Part shown: positions 8,396 through 16,884 of the stretch, one piece after another | Position numbering within the stretch: position 1 is the stretch's first letter | How the letters are laid out: the number at the start of each line of letters is the position of its first letter | From: Roseburia sp. | Lineage (GTDB): Bacteria; Bacillota; Clostridia; Lachnospirales; Lachnospiraceae | DNA: 64,000 bases | Reading direction: 5' to 3' | Assembly: GCA_023667765.1 (NCBI GenBank) | Contig: JAMOZS010000004.1 | Location: forward strand, 1-64,000 | Notes under the pieces: model-generated | Seen by the model: only the letters and a program-made list of their open reading frames with translations | Database searches by the model: none | What the model was told of the DNA's origin: nothing | Position numbers and translations under genes: made by a program

Positions 8396-9526
8396 CTATT
8401 CTTCATGGAACTGATACAGGGCGTCGATAAAACGGTCGGCTATCAGTTTTCGGCCTTCTATATTCAAATGAAGGTTGTCTTTCAGGTAATCGGCGGCATT
8501 ATCTTCCGTTATCGAGCCGTAGAGATTATCGATAAAGGTGACGCTGCGGTTGGATGCGGAATAGCATTGTCTGATAACGTAGGTGGAAAGCACATCCTGG
8601 CCATAGGTCTGAATATCGCTGCTGATATACTCTCCGTTTTCGTCTATGCCATAGGCGTAGGCAGGGGACAGAACCATAATTCGAATGTTCGGATAAATAT
8701 CCTGGAGTACTGCGATGCCGGCCTCCAGATTTCCGGTAAATTGTGTGATATCCGTAGGATTTTCATCATTATACATACCATGTCCCGCCAGATAGTCGCT
8801 GGCGTCATACATAATGGCAATCACATCTACCGTGTTAAAATCCAGAGTGTTCAGGGTATGATAAACATCCTCGGCCTCTTTTGGCAAAGCGTCGCCCAGA
8901 ACCTCCTTTGCCTGTGTATAATAATGGTCCGTGGCGTCGCCGCATATCATATGGGTCAGCCAGTAGAAATTAAAGGCGTCCATGGGGGCGTCTTCGGCGT
9001 TAAAAGCCGCGCTTAGTGCGGCCAGATAGCTTCCGCTGACGGAACAGTTATATACGGTGCCGCCGGTTTTGGCGGCGATGATATTTGCCAGATTGTCCGT
9101 GGAATCTCTGTCATCCGCAAAAGGGGCATTCCCCAGACAGACAATCGTAGGTTTTTCCCTGCCTCTGATAATTGTACCGTCCGCAGCGGTGAGGGGCAGT
9201 ATCTGGTCAAGGGTATCGTCCTGATAGACCACTTCATTATGCTTGAAAAATTCATCCAAATCAATGTGAACGCCCCAGTTAGAGATTCGGAATACAACAG
9301 CGCCTATAATCAGTACAAAGGCGGCGGCAAAAACGAGATGTCCGTTGATGCGAAAGCGTCTTTTCGGTTCCTCAGGAGGGAGAGCCGAACCGGAAGTCTC
9401 CTTTGTGGGCGCATCATTTTCGTAGGGGGTGTCCTCCTGAATCAATTCCGCCGCATCAAGGTCGATAATGTCCAAATCCTTTGTATGGCTGGCAGGACTT
9501 TGCTGCGTATTTTGTCTGTCTTTCAT
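8396..9526 (-). CDS. membrane-anchored GDSL/SGNH-like protein with altered nucleophile block
   Basis: Start chosen at the ATG complementing 9524-9526, since GAGG lies 6 bases before it; an ATG four codons earlier (9538) is possible but has a poorly spaced site. The protein (376 residues) has a cytoplasmic N-tail of about 60 residues, one membrane segment (HLVFAAAFVLIIGAVVF) and an extracellular SGNH-like domain. The C-terminal block DNLHLNIEGRKLIADRF supplies the Asp-x-x-His pair of the family. Block I, normally GDS, reads IVCLGNAPFADD, so the usual nucleophilic serine position appears to be alanine. It may be a non-catalytic binding protein, or use another residue. It is convergent with the island to its left. 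Confidence 0.7.
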   Translation of the reverse strand: MKDRQNTQQSPASHTKDLDIIDLDAAELIQEDTPYENDAPTKETSGSALPPEEPKRRFRINGHLVFAAAFVLIIGAVVFRISNWGVHIDLDEFFKHNEVVYQDDTLDQILPLTAADGTIIRGREKPTIVCLGNAPFADDRDSTDNLANIIAAKTGGTVYNCSVSGSYLAALSAAFNAEDAPMDAFNFYWLTHMICGDATDHYYTQAKEVLGDALPKEAEDVYHTLNTLDFNTVDVIAIMYDASDYLAGHGMYNDENPTDITQFTGNLEAGIAVLQDIYPNIRIMVLSPAYAYGIDENGEYISSDIQTYGQDVLSTYVIRQCYSASNRSVTFIDNLYGSITEDNAADYLKDNLHLNIEGRKLIADRFIDALYQFHEE

Positions 9527-9654
9527 GATTTTCCTCATTCCTGCGCTGTTCTCCCGCGCCTGATGTTAAGAATAATTTCATTTTACAATTATATGATAAG
9601 AAAGTCCATACTATTAAAAAGATTTAAGAAATTCTGAATAAATAGCTGAATAGC

Positions 9655-9683
9655 TTGATGGAATTGGGTTTGAATGCTATAAT
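9655..9683 (+). promoter_or_regulatory. promoter for the first GH25 gene
   Basis: TTGATG (9655-9660), 17-base spacer, perfect TATAAT (9678-9683), 68 bases before the ATG at 9752. It lies in the divergent region with the SGNH gene. Confidence 0.65.
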
Positions 9684-9751
9684 GTTCCAGAAATATTTGG
9701 GAATATTACAAAGCTTAGCGGTGATGAAACTGTTTTGGAAGGGATGTATGG

Positions 9752-12700
9752 ATGAAGAAATTGTTTGGACATAGGAAGAAACCTGTACAGGAATGGATGC
9801 CCTATGATGACAATGGCTATGATTGGGACGAGGAGGACGATTATCAGGAGGAGCAGGGGGAATATGAGACCTCTGATGACTCGGAAGAGTATGTGGAATA
9901 TTACCGGGATACGGAGGATGTAGAGGAGGGTTACACAGAGGAAACCGGCTATCCGGGGGAGGCCGAAGCCTATTATGGGGAGCCAGAGTATCCGCAGGAG
10001 CCCGGAGCCTATTACGGGGAGGCGGAGTATCCGCAGGAGCCGGAAGCCTATTACGAGGAGGCGGAGTATGCGCAGGAGCCGGAAGCCTATTATGGGGAGC
10101 CAGAGTATCCGGGGGAGGCCGAAGCCTATTACGGGGAGGCGGAGTATCCGGGGGAGGCCGAAGCCTATTACGGGGAGGCGGAGTATTCGCAGGAGCCCGG
10201 AGAATATTATGAGGAAATAGAGTATATAGAGGAGCCAGGGGCATACTATGAGGAGACGGAGTATCAGCAGGCGCGTGACAATCAAAAGAAGGCCGGAGGG
10301 AAACGCAAAAAGGGGAATATGAGCGGAATAGACATGGCCATTATGGTCACGGGAGCCGCTATATTAGTGATTGCGCTGTTTATCGGAGGCATTTATCTGA
10401 GGAGTCGGGTCATAGAGAACCAAAAGTCTGAATTTGTAAGCGTGGGGAGCCAGCTGGACGGCATTACCATGATTGGTGAGAAGGGCTTGTTGGCTGTGGC
10501 GGATGCTGAGCTTGCAAAGCTTGCGGCAGCTACTGCGGTTGTGGAGGAGCAAAGACAGGAGGAAGAGGAAAACCAGGAACAGAATTACGATGAAAATGAT
10601 TATGATAAGTCCGCAGTAGTGAAAATGAGCCTGACCTCTGTTCAGAAGGATTTGAAACTTAAATTTTCCAACAGGGAAACAGGAAAACTGGTTGCAAATG
10701 TGCCTTTCTCTGTGGAGGTAACCAAGCCTGACAAGTCCCGGGAGACTTGGACGGATGATGATTTGGACGGGATTATCTACAAAAAGAATCTTGAGCCGGG
10801 CAGCTATTCCGTTGCCATGCAGGAGCTGACGGACGAGAAATACAGCAAATATCTGATTGCCACAACGGGACAGGCTGTGGAGGTACAAAAAGACATTTCC
10901 TATGAAAAGGTAGATGTGAGCAATGAGATTAAGAAGGAAAGCGAAGTCGATGTAGCGGCGGAGGATACGGAGAAGAAGGAGACGGCGATAGAGTCCACCC
11001 TGCCGGATACTGTGGAATGGGTGGCAAGCTCTGTAACTCCTGGAGCCTATACGGAGGTGCCGAAGAGTGAAATACCCCCTCCAGGGCCTGTTACGACGGC
11101 GAAGGCTTTTTTGCCGATGGCGGAGAGTATCAGTACGGAGAGTCAGTATCTGACAGTGGGAGACAGCTTCCTGCTGGAGGCGTTCTACACGGATGATGAC
11201 ACGGACGAGGAGATTCCCTTTGCGGCGCTGGCATGGAGCAGCGACAATAACCAGGTGGCCACTGTGGACAGAGAGGGAAGAGTACAGGCCGTGGGAATCG
11301 GTACGGCGATGATATCCTATTTCGGCGTGGTCATTGTGGACGGAGAAGAGATAGAGTGCAGCGACTACTGTATGATTATGGTGACTTCTACTTCCGGCGG
11401 TGTTGTGACGGTGGACCAGACGGAGCTTAACATGAACGCAGGAGAGACAAGGACGGCCAAAGCTACCGCTGCAGGATTCACAGAGGGAAGAACGCTCAGC
11501 TATTCCATAACGTCGGATAATTCCGCAGTAGCAACGGCGCAGATAGACAATAGCGGAAATATTTCGATTACGGCAGTAGGCTCAGGCCAGGCTAATCTGA
11601 ATGTTGTTGTAAATTATTCGGACGGTGGGAAGGACACGGAGGCAAGAGTTTCTGTTAAAGTAAAGGTAGAGGGAGACGGAGGCTTAAATATTTCCCTGAA
11701 CCACACGGCTGTAACCTTGGGAATTTCGGAAAAAGTGGTTCTGGAGGCCGCCATCGGGAATGCGATTTCTCCCATCAAGACAGTGACGGCGGAATCTTCG
11801 GATGTAACGGTGGCCACTGTATCGGCGGAGGGCTGTAATGTGACCGTGTCGGGAGTAGGGGTTGGCAGCGCAGTTATCACAGTGAAATTCGCAGAAGGCC
11901 CTTATCAGGTAAGCGCCGCCTGTACGGTGACTGTGCGTAGCGACTCCACCCAGGACAAGTCCACCAAACTTCTGGATTACAATCACAACCAGGTGTATGT
12001 ACTGGAGGGCGAAAAATATCGGGAAGCCGTGCTGGCGGATTATTATGCTTTCGATAAGTTTTTCCGAATGGACGGCCAGAAATATACGGGTTGGCAGACT
12101 ATTGAGGGCAGAGTTTATTATTATGACGCCAGGGGTGAAAGAGTTACCGGAGAACAGGTTATCCAGGGCTTAAAGTACAATTTTGGCAGCGACGGCGCAT
12201 TGGTTTCGGATTCCGGGACAATGGGAATCGACGTGTCTAAATGGAACGGCAGCATCGACTGGAATGCGGTAAAAAATTCAGGTATCTCTTATGTGATAAT
12301 CCGCTGCGGGTATCGCGGTTCCTCGCAGGGAGCTCTGATAGAGGATTCCCTGTTTGCCACAAATATCAAGGGGGCTAACGAGGCAGGGCTTAAGGTGGGA
12401 GTCTATTTCTTTACCCAGGCCATAGACGAGGTGGAGGCGGTATATGAAGCTTCCTTCGTGTTGGAAAAGATTAAGAATTATAAGATTACCTATCCTGTAT
12501 TTTTGGATGTGGAACCCAGCGGCGGCCGGGGAGACCGGCTGGATAAGGCGGCCAGAACCGCAGTATGTAAAGCCTTTTGCGAGACGATTCGCGGCGCAGG
12601 CTATACCGCCGGTATCTACGCCAATAAAACCTGGCTTACGGAAAAAATTGACGGGGGACAGTTAAGCGCTTATAAGATATGGCTGGCGCAGTATGCCGCA

Positions 12701-12808
12701 GCTCCCAGCTACAGCGGTAAATATGATATATGGCAGTACAAATCTACCGGCAGGGTCAGCGGCATTTCGGGAGATGTGGATTTAAATACCAGCTATCTGG
12801 GCTATTAG
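9752..12808 (+). CDS. large membrane-anchored GH25 muramidase with Tyr/Glu repeats and Ig-like domains
   Basis: This 1018-residue protein has an unusual layout. Residues 1-190 are very acidic and include eight 13-residue repeats (about 73-173). A single membrane segment lies at 193-216 after a KRKKGN basic stretch, so the repeats should be cytoplasmic. Outside are a small beta domain (about 292-390) shared with the GH25 protein at 14999-16246, three Big_2-like Ig modules (about 455-545, 550-640, 643-728), a CW_binding-like segment (776-815) and a GH25 lysozyme domain (824-1018). Predicted catalytic residues Asp827 (MGIDVSKWNG) and the FLDVE pair Asp919/Glu921 are present, so it should cleave the MurNAc-GlcNAc bond. 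It probably remodels peptidoglycan where the polysaccharide is attached (inference). Confidence 0.9.
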   Translation: MKKLFGHRKKPVQEWMPYDDNGYDWDEEDDYQEEQGEYETSDDSEEYVEYYRDTEDVEEGYTEETGYPGEAEAYYGEPEYPQEPGAYYGEAEYPQEPEAYYEEAEYAQEPEAYYGEPEYPGEAEAYYGEAEYPGEAEAYYGEAEYSQEPGEYYEEIEYIEEPGAYYEETEYQQARDNQKKAGGKRKKGNMSGIDMAIMVTGAAILVIALFIGGIYLRSRVIENQKSEFVSVGSQLDGITMIGEKGLLAVADAELAKLAAATAVVEEQRQEEEENQEQNYDENDYDKSAVVKMSLTSVQKDLKLKFSNRETGKLVANVPFSVEVTKPDKSRETWTDDDLDGIIYKKNLEPGSYSVAMQELTDEKYSKYLIATTGQAVEVQKDISYEKVDVSNEIKKESEVDVAAEDTEKKETAIESTLPDTVEWVASSVTPGAYTEVPKSEIPPPGPVTTAKAFLPMAESISTESQYLTVGDSFLLEAFYTDDDTDEEIPFAALAWSSDNNQVATVDREGRVQAVGIGTAMISYFGVVIVDGEEIECSDYCMIMVTSTSGGVVTVDQTELNMNAGETRTAKATAAGFTEGRTLSYSITSDNSAVATAQIDNSGNISITAVGSGQANLNVVVNYSDGGKDTEARVSVKVKVEGDGGLNISLNHTAVTLGISEKVVLEAAIGNAISPIKTVTAESSDVTVATVSAEGCNVTVSGVGVGSAVITVKFAEGPYQVSAACTVTVRSDSTQDKSTKLLDYNHNQVYVLEGEKYREAVLADYYAFDKFFRMDGQKYTGWQTIEGRVYYYDARGERVTGEQVIQGLKYNFGSDGALVSDSGTMGIDVSKWNGSIDWNAVKNSGISYVIIRCGYRGSSQGALIEDSLFATNIKGANEAGLKVGVYFFTQAIDEVEAVYEASFVLEKIKNYKITYPVFLDVEPSGGRGDRLDKAARTAVCKAFCETIRGAGYTAGIYANKTWLTEKIDGGQLSAYKIWLAQYAAAPSYSGKYDIWQYKSTGRVSGISGDVDLNTSYLGY
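9968..10270 (+). repeat. 39-base in-frame tandem repeats (8 units)
   Basis: Eight degenerate 39-base units encode 13-residue repeats of the type AYYGEAEYPQEPE inside the cytoplasmic tail of the GH25 protein. The units differ by single codons (GEP/GEA, PQEP/PGEA), which suggests ongoing expansion and shuffling. Confidence 0.92.
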
Positions 12809-12826
12809 TCTGAGGATACCGCGTGT

Positions 12827-12853
12827 AGCAGTTCAGCCTTCCGCCGAACTGTT
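12827..12853 (+). other. hairpin after the first GH25 gene, possible weak terminator
   Basis: AGCAGTTC pairs with GAACTGTT across an 11-base loop 18 bases past the stop codon. There is no T run, so termination is uncertain. The rest of 12809-12976 shows no clear promoter. Confidence 0.3.
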
Positions 12854-12976
12854 ACTACCGCATAACAGTCAGTCATCAATGGCTTGCCATAAGGGTATAG
12901 GGTATGTTAGTATAGATACTATATCCTGACAAAATCAATCATGAACCACAAAAAGGAATCAGAAAAGAGGTAATGC

Positions 12977-14062
12977 ATGAAGACCTATCTTGTGACCGGA
13001 GGCGCCGGATTTATCGGCTCTAACTATATTCATTATATGTTTAAGAAATATCAGGATGCTATTCGTATTATCAATGTAGACGCGCTGACCTATGCGGGCA
13101 ATCTGGAGAATCTGAAGGATGTTGAAAAGAGGGACAATTATACCTTTGTAAAGGCGGATATCTGTGATAAGGAAGCCATTGCCGGAATCTTTGCAGAGAA
13201 TGACATTGACCGTGTGGTACATTTTGCTGCGGAGAGCCATGTGGACAGAAGTATTCGGAATCCCGAGGTCTTTGTGCAGACTAATGTGATGGGTACAGCT
13301 GTGCTTCTTAACTGTGCGAAGGCGGCATGGGAGCTTCCCGACGGAAGCTTCAGGGAAGATAAGAAGTTTTTACATGTGTCTACGGATGAGGTTTATGGTT
13401 CTTTGCCGGATGATGACAACGCCTTCTTTTATGAGACGACCCCCTATTCGCCTCACAGCCCCTATTCGGCCAGCAAGGCCGCATCGGATATGCTGGTGCG
13501 CTCTTATATGGACACTTATCGTTTCCCTGCGAATATTACCAATTGTTCCAATAATTACGGCCCTTATCAGTTCCCCGAGAAGCTGATTCCCCTGATGATT
13601 AACAATGCGCTGCACGGGAAGAAGCTGCCTGTTTACGGAGACGGAAAAAATGTCCGTGACTGGCTGTATGTGGAGGATCATGCAAAGGCTATAGATATGG
13701 TTCAGGAGAAGGGCAGGCTTTTCGAGACTTATAATATCGGGGGGCATAATGAGAAACGAAATATAGAAATTATTGAGATTATCCTGGAGACGCTTCAGGA
13801 GATGCTGCCGGAGGGTGATTCCAGAAAGGCTTGGATGAACAGGGATTTGATTACCTATGTGGAGGACCGTAAGGGACATGACAGAAGGTATGCGATTGCC
13901 CCTGATAAAATTAAGGCGGAGATTGGTTGGGAGCCGGAAACTATGTTCAGGGAGGGCATTAAAAAGACGATTGCATGGTACTGTGAGCATGAGGACTGGA
14001 TGCGCAATGTGACAAGCGGCGACTACCAGAAGTATTATGAAGAGATGTATGAAGCGAATTGA
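12977..14062 (+). CDS. rmlB: dTDP-glucose 4,6-dehydratase
   Basis: A 361-residue extended short-chain dehydrogenase. It has the NAD-binding GGAGFIGSNY at residues 8-17, the STDEVYG signature at 135-141 and the catalytic YSASK (Tyr163, Lys167). It converts dTDP-glucose to dTDP-4-keto-6-deoxyglucose, the branch point for dTDP-rhamnose (with RmlC and RmlD) and for dTDP-Fuc4N (with WecE). Preceded by AAAAGAGG. rmlA and rmlC follow, interrupted by a GH25 gene; no rmlD is in the window. Confidence 0.96.
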   Translation: MKTYLVTGGAGFIGSNYIHYMFKKYQDAIRIINVDALTYAGNLENLKDVEKRDNYTFVKADICDKEAIAGIFAENDIDRVVHFAAESHVDRSIRNPEVFVQTNVMGTAVLLNCAKAAWELPDGSFREDKKFLHVSTDEVYGSLPDDDNAFFYETTPYSPHSPYSASKAASDMLVRSYMDTYRFPANITNCSNNYGPYQFPEKLIPLMINNALHGKKLPVYGDGKNVRDWLYVEDHAKAIDMVQEKGRLFETYNIGGHNEKRNIEIIEIILETLQEMLPEGDSRKAWMNRDLITYVEDRKGHDRRYAIAPDKIKAEIGWEPETMFREGIKKTIAWYCEHEDWMRNVTSGDYQKYYEEMYEAN

Positions 14063-14139
14063 GCAAAAGGGAATAACGCATTTGTAATGGGGACGATTTT
14101 TGTCGTTCCCATTCGGTCTGAAAAAAGGAGGACAAATTT

Positions 14140-15009
14140 GTGAAAGGTATTATTCTGGCCGGGGGCTCCGGCACCCGTCTGTACCCTTTGACGAAGGCAA
14201 TCAGTAAGCAGATGATGCCGGTTTATGACAAGCCGATGATTTATTATCCCTTGTCTACGTTGATGTTAGCGGGCATCAGAGAGGTGCTTATTATTTCCAC
14301 GCCCAGAGATTTACCGGTGTTTCAGGAGCTTTTGGGTGACGGCAGCCAATTGGGGATGGAGGTATCCTATGCGGTACAGGAGGAGCCCAGGGGATTGGCG
14401 GACGCCTTTATCATCGGCGCGAAATTCATCGGAAGCGACAGAGTGGCGCTGGTTTTGGGAGATAATATTTTCTATGGACAGAGCTTTTCCCGGGTGCTTC
14501 GGGAGGTGGCGGCAAGGGAGAAGGGAGCCACTATTTTTGGCTATTATGTGAGAGACCCCAGGGAATATGGCGTGGTGGAGTTCGATGAGAACGGCCGGGC
14601 GCTTTCCATTGAGGAGAAGCCGGAGAACCCAAAGAGCAATTATGCGGTGCCGGGATTATATTTCTATGATAATGATGTAGTAGAGATTGCCCGGAATGTG
14701 AAGCCCTCTGCCCGGGGCGAAATAGAGATTACAAGCGTCAACAATGAATATTTAAGGAGAGGAACTCTGCATGTGGAGACGCTGGGACGCGGTTTTGCCT
14801 GGCTGGATACGGGAAATCATGATGCGCTGCTGGACGCCTCGGATTTTGTGGCGGCCTGTCAGAAAAGACAGGGGCTGTATATTTCCTGTATCGAGGAGAT
14901 TGCGTACAAGAAGGGCTTTATCGACAAAGCGCAGCTGTTAAAGCTGGCGGAGCCTTTGATGAAAACCAATTATGGAAAATATTTAGTAGAGGTAGCGAAT
15001 GGACTCTAA
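14140..15009 (+). CDS. rmlA: glucose-1-phosphate thymidylyltransferase
   Basis: This 289-residue nucleotidyltransferase starts at GTG 14140, six bases after AAAGGAGGAC. The N-terminal signature is [11 protein letters not shown] (residues 8-18) followed by [18 protein letters not shown] and [20 protein letters not shown] are also typical. It makes dTDP-glucose from glucose-1-phosphate and dTTP, the first step of the pathway continued by RmlB. Its 3' end overlaps the next gene by 11 bases, so the two are translationally coupled. Confidence 0.97.
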   Translation: MKGIILAGGSGTRLYPLTKAISKQMMPVYDKPMIYYPLSTLMLAGIREVLIISTPRDLPVFQELLGDGSQLGMEVSYAVQEEPRGLADAFIIGAKFIGSDRVALVLGDNIFYGQSFSRVLREVAAREKGATIFGYYVRDPREYGVVEFDENGRALSIEEKPENPKSNYAVPGLYFYDNDVVEIARNVKPSARGEIEITSVNNEYLRRGTLHVETLGRGFAWLDTGNHDALLDASDFVAACQKRQGLYISCIEEIAYKKGFIDKAQLLKLAEPLMKTNYGKYLVEVANGL

Positions 15010-16246
15010 ACTGCGGAGAATGACGATTTTCGCATCCATGACAGCCATATTGCTGTTATTTATTCTGGTAATTGGTCTGAATGGACAGAAAGTGCAACAA
15101 AATACCAATACCCCTGGGGCGGATATCCCGGAGGAGACGGTTTCGATTCGTCCGGGAGGGCAGATTGGCGACGATTTATCGGCTTTTCTGCGGGACGATA
15201 CCTTTTTTGACCAGGAGATAAATCCCATCTTGGAGGCGGTGAAGGATCAGGCGGACAGGCTGTCTTTGATGGTGACCTCGGTGGAGAAGGACTTGCGTGT
15301 GCAGGTGGTGGATACTCAGGGGAATCCGGTGACAGGAGAAAGCTTTTATGTAAAGCTGGAGGGTCTGGGTGAATATAAGGATTTAGATAAGGACGGTATT
15401 ATCTACATCGGAGATTTGGACGCCGGCGAATATTATGTGGAGCTTTTGCCCATTGCGGGTTATCGGGTGCCTGCTAACGAGACCAGGGTGCGGGTGAAGG
15501 ATAAGGTGGAATATGTGGCCATCGAGGATATCTCCCTGTTGATTAAGACAGAGGAAGAAATCGACGCGGCCGCGGAGGACAGCGGGGTACAGGAGGCGCT
15601 TGCCGATGCGGATAAGACTGAGATTACCAGGCTTCAGGCAGGAAGCAATAATGCCAGGGTGGGAATTGACGTTTCCAAATGGCAGGGCGAGATTGACTGG
15701 GACAAGGTAAAAAATGCGGGTGTAGAGTTTGCCATTGTGCGTGTGGGATATCGGGGCTCCGTGACCGGCAGTCTGGTACAGGACCCTTATTTTGAGGCGA
15801 ATATGCGGGGAGCGGCAGCGTCGGGGATTCCCGTGGGAGTGTATTTCTTCACACAGGCAGTCGGCGAGGTGGAGGCTGTGGAGGAGGCGTCCATGGTGCT
15901 TTCCCTGATTCGGAAATATCATCTGGATTATCCCGTGTATATTGATACGGAGGGAGCGGGCGGAAACGGCCGGGCGGACGGTCTGGACGTGGAGACCAGA
16001 ACTCTGGTATGCGAGGCTTTCTGCCGCACGATAGAGAATGCAGGTTATGAGGCGGGGGTATATGCCAGTCGTCACTGGTTTAACAATAATCTGGAGACAA
16101 AGCGTCTGGAGCAGTATGTGATATGGCTGGCGGAATATCGCAGCGTTCCTCTTTACCAGGGGTATTATCGGATGTGGCAGTATACCTCAAAGGGAGCGAT
16201 TGACGGTATTGAAGGAAATGTAGATATGAATGTGAGCTATGATTAG
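14999..16246 (+). CDS. membrane-anchored GH25 muramidase (short paralogue)
   Basis: A 415-residue protein with a short N-tail, one membrane anchor (about residues 9-27), a spacer, a beta domain at about 88-180 homologous to that of the 1018-residue GH25 protein ([14 protein letters not shown] against [30 protein letters not shown] against DLDGIIYKKNLEPGSY) and a C-terminal GH25 domain (220-415). Asp224 ([10 protein letters not shown]) and the YIDTE pair Asp316/Glu318 are the predicted catalytic residues. It lacks the Tyr/Glu repeats, Ig modules and wall-binding segment. Overlap with rmlA ties its expression to nucleotide-sugar synthesis, consistent with a role in polysaccharide placement in the wall. 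Confidence 0.92.
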   Translation: MDSKLRRMTIFASMTAILLLFILVIGLNGQKVQQNTNTPGADIPEETVSIRPGGQIGDDLSAFLRDDTFFDQEINPILEAVKDQADRLSLMVTSVEKDLRVQVVDTQGNPVTGESFYVKLEGLGEYKDLDKDGIIYIGDLDAGEYYVELLPIAGYRVPANETRVRVKDKVEYVAIEDISLLIKTEEEIDAAAEDSGVQEALADADKTEITRLQAGSNNARVGIDVSKWQGEIDWDKVKNAGVEFAIVRVGYRGSVTGSLVQDPYFEANMRGAAASGIPVGVYFFTQAVGEVEAVEEASMVLSLIRKYHLDYPVYIDTEGAGGNGRADGLDVETRTLVCEAFCRTIENAGYEAGVYASRHWFNNNLETKRLEQYVIWLAEYRSVPLYQGYYRMWQYTSKGAIDGIEGNVDMNVSYD

Positions 16247-16281
16247 CATAATAGTGGGGCGCACTGGAAAGGAAAAATGCA

Positions 16282-16848
16282 ATGGGAAAAATAACAGTAG
16301 AGACCTGTGAGATTGAGGGACTGAAGATTATCACGCCTAAGGTAGCTGGAGACGCCAGAGGTTATTTTATGGAGACTTATCAGTACAATGATTTCAAGGA
16401 GGCCGGGATTGATCAGGTATTTGTACAGGATAATCAATCCGCATCCAGAAGAGGGGTGCTGAGAGGGCTGCATTTTCAGAAGGAATTTCCTCAGGATAAG
16501 CTGGTTAGGGTAATCAAAGGGGAGGTTTTTGATGTGGCGGTGGATTTGAGAGAGGACTCAAAGACCTTTGGACAATGGAAGGGAGTCATTCTCTCGGAGG
16601 AGAACAAGAAGCAGCTCTTTGTGCCGAAGGGATTTGCCCATGGCTTCCTTGTGCTTTCGGATTATGCGGAATTCTGTTATAAATGCAGCGATTTCTATCA
16701 CCCCGGAGACGAGGGCGGGTTAATGTACAATGATTCGGACCTCGGTGTGGAATGGCCCATTGCGGAGGATATGGAGCTTTTGCTCTCCGAGAAGGACAGG
16801 AAGCAGGGCAGCTTTCGGGATTACAAGGCCCAGAAGGGATTGTCATAG
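16282..16848 (+). CDS. rmlC: dTDP-4-dehydrorhamnose 3,5-epimerase
   Basis: A 188-residue cupin of the RmlC family. It shows SASRRGVLRGLHFQ (catalytic His in GLHFQ), KGFAHGF and the C-terminal YNDSDLGVEWP. It epimerises dTDP-4-keto-6-deoxyglucose at C3 and C5 toward dTDP-L-rhamnose. Its presence points to rhamnose in the polymer. The final reductase rmlD is not visible in the window and must be elsewhere if rhamnose is made. Confidence 0.96.
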   Translation: MGKITVETCEIEGLKIITPKVAGDARGYFMETYQYNDFKEAGIDQVFVQDNQSASRRGVLRGLHFQKEFPQDKLVRVIKGEVFDVAVDLREDSKTFGQWKGVILSEENKKQLFVPKGFAHGFLVLSDYAEFCYKCSDFYHPGDEGGLMYNDSDLGVEWPIAEDMELLLSEKDRKQGSFRDYKAQKGLS

Positions 16849-16884
16849 AGACAGGCATTAAGATAAGGAAAGGTAACGGTTGAC

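Noticed and set aside
8381..9016. 211-codon plus-strand ORF
   Set aside because: Antisense to the SGNH-like gene, which has a membrane anchor and family motifs.
9968..10270. CRISPR-like array
   Set aside because: The repeats are contiguous, in frame with a protein and have no unique spacers.
9624..10285. Two long proline/arginine-rich or hydrophobic minus-strand ORFs opposite the repeat region
   Set aside because: They are antisense shadows of the 39-base tandem repeats of the GH25 gene; no start site signal and repeats force open frames on both strands.
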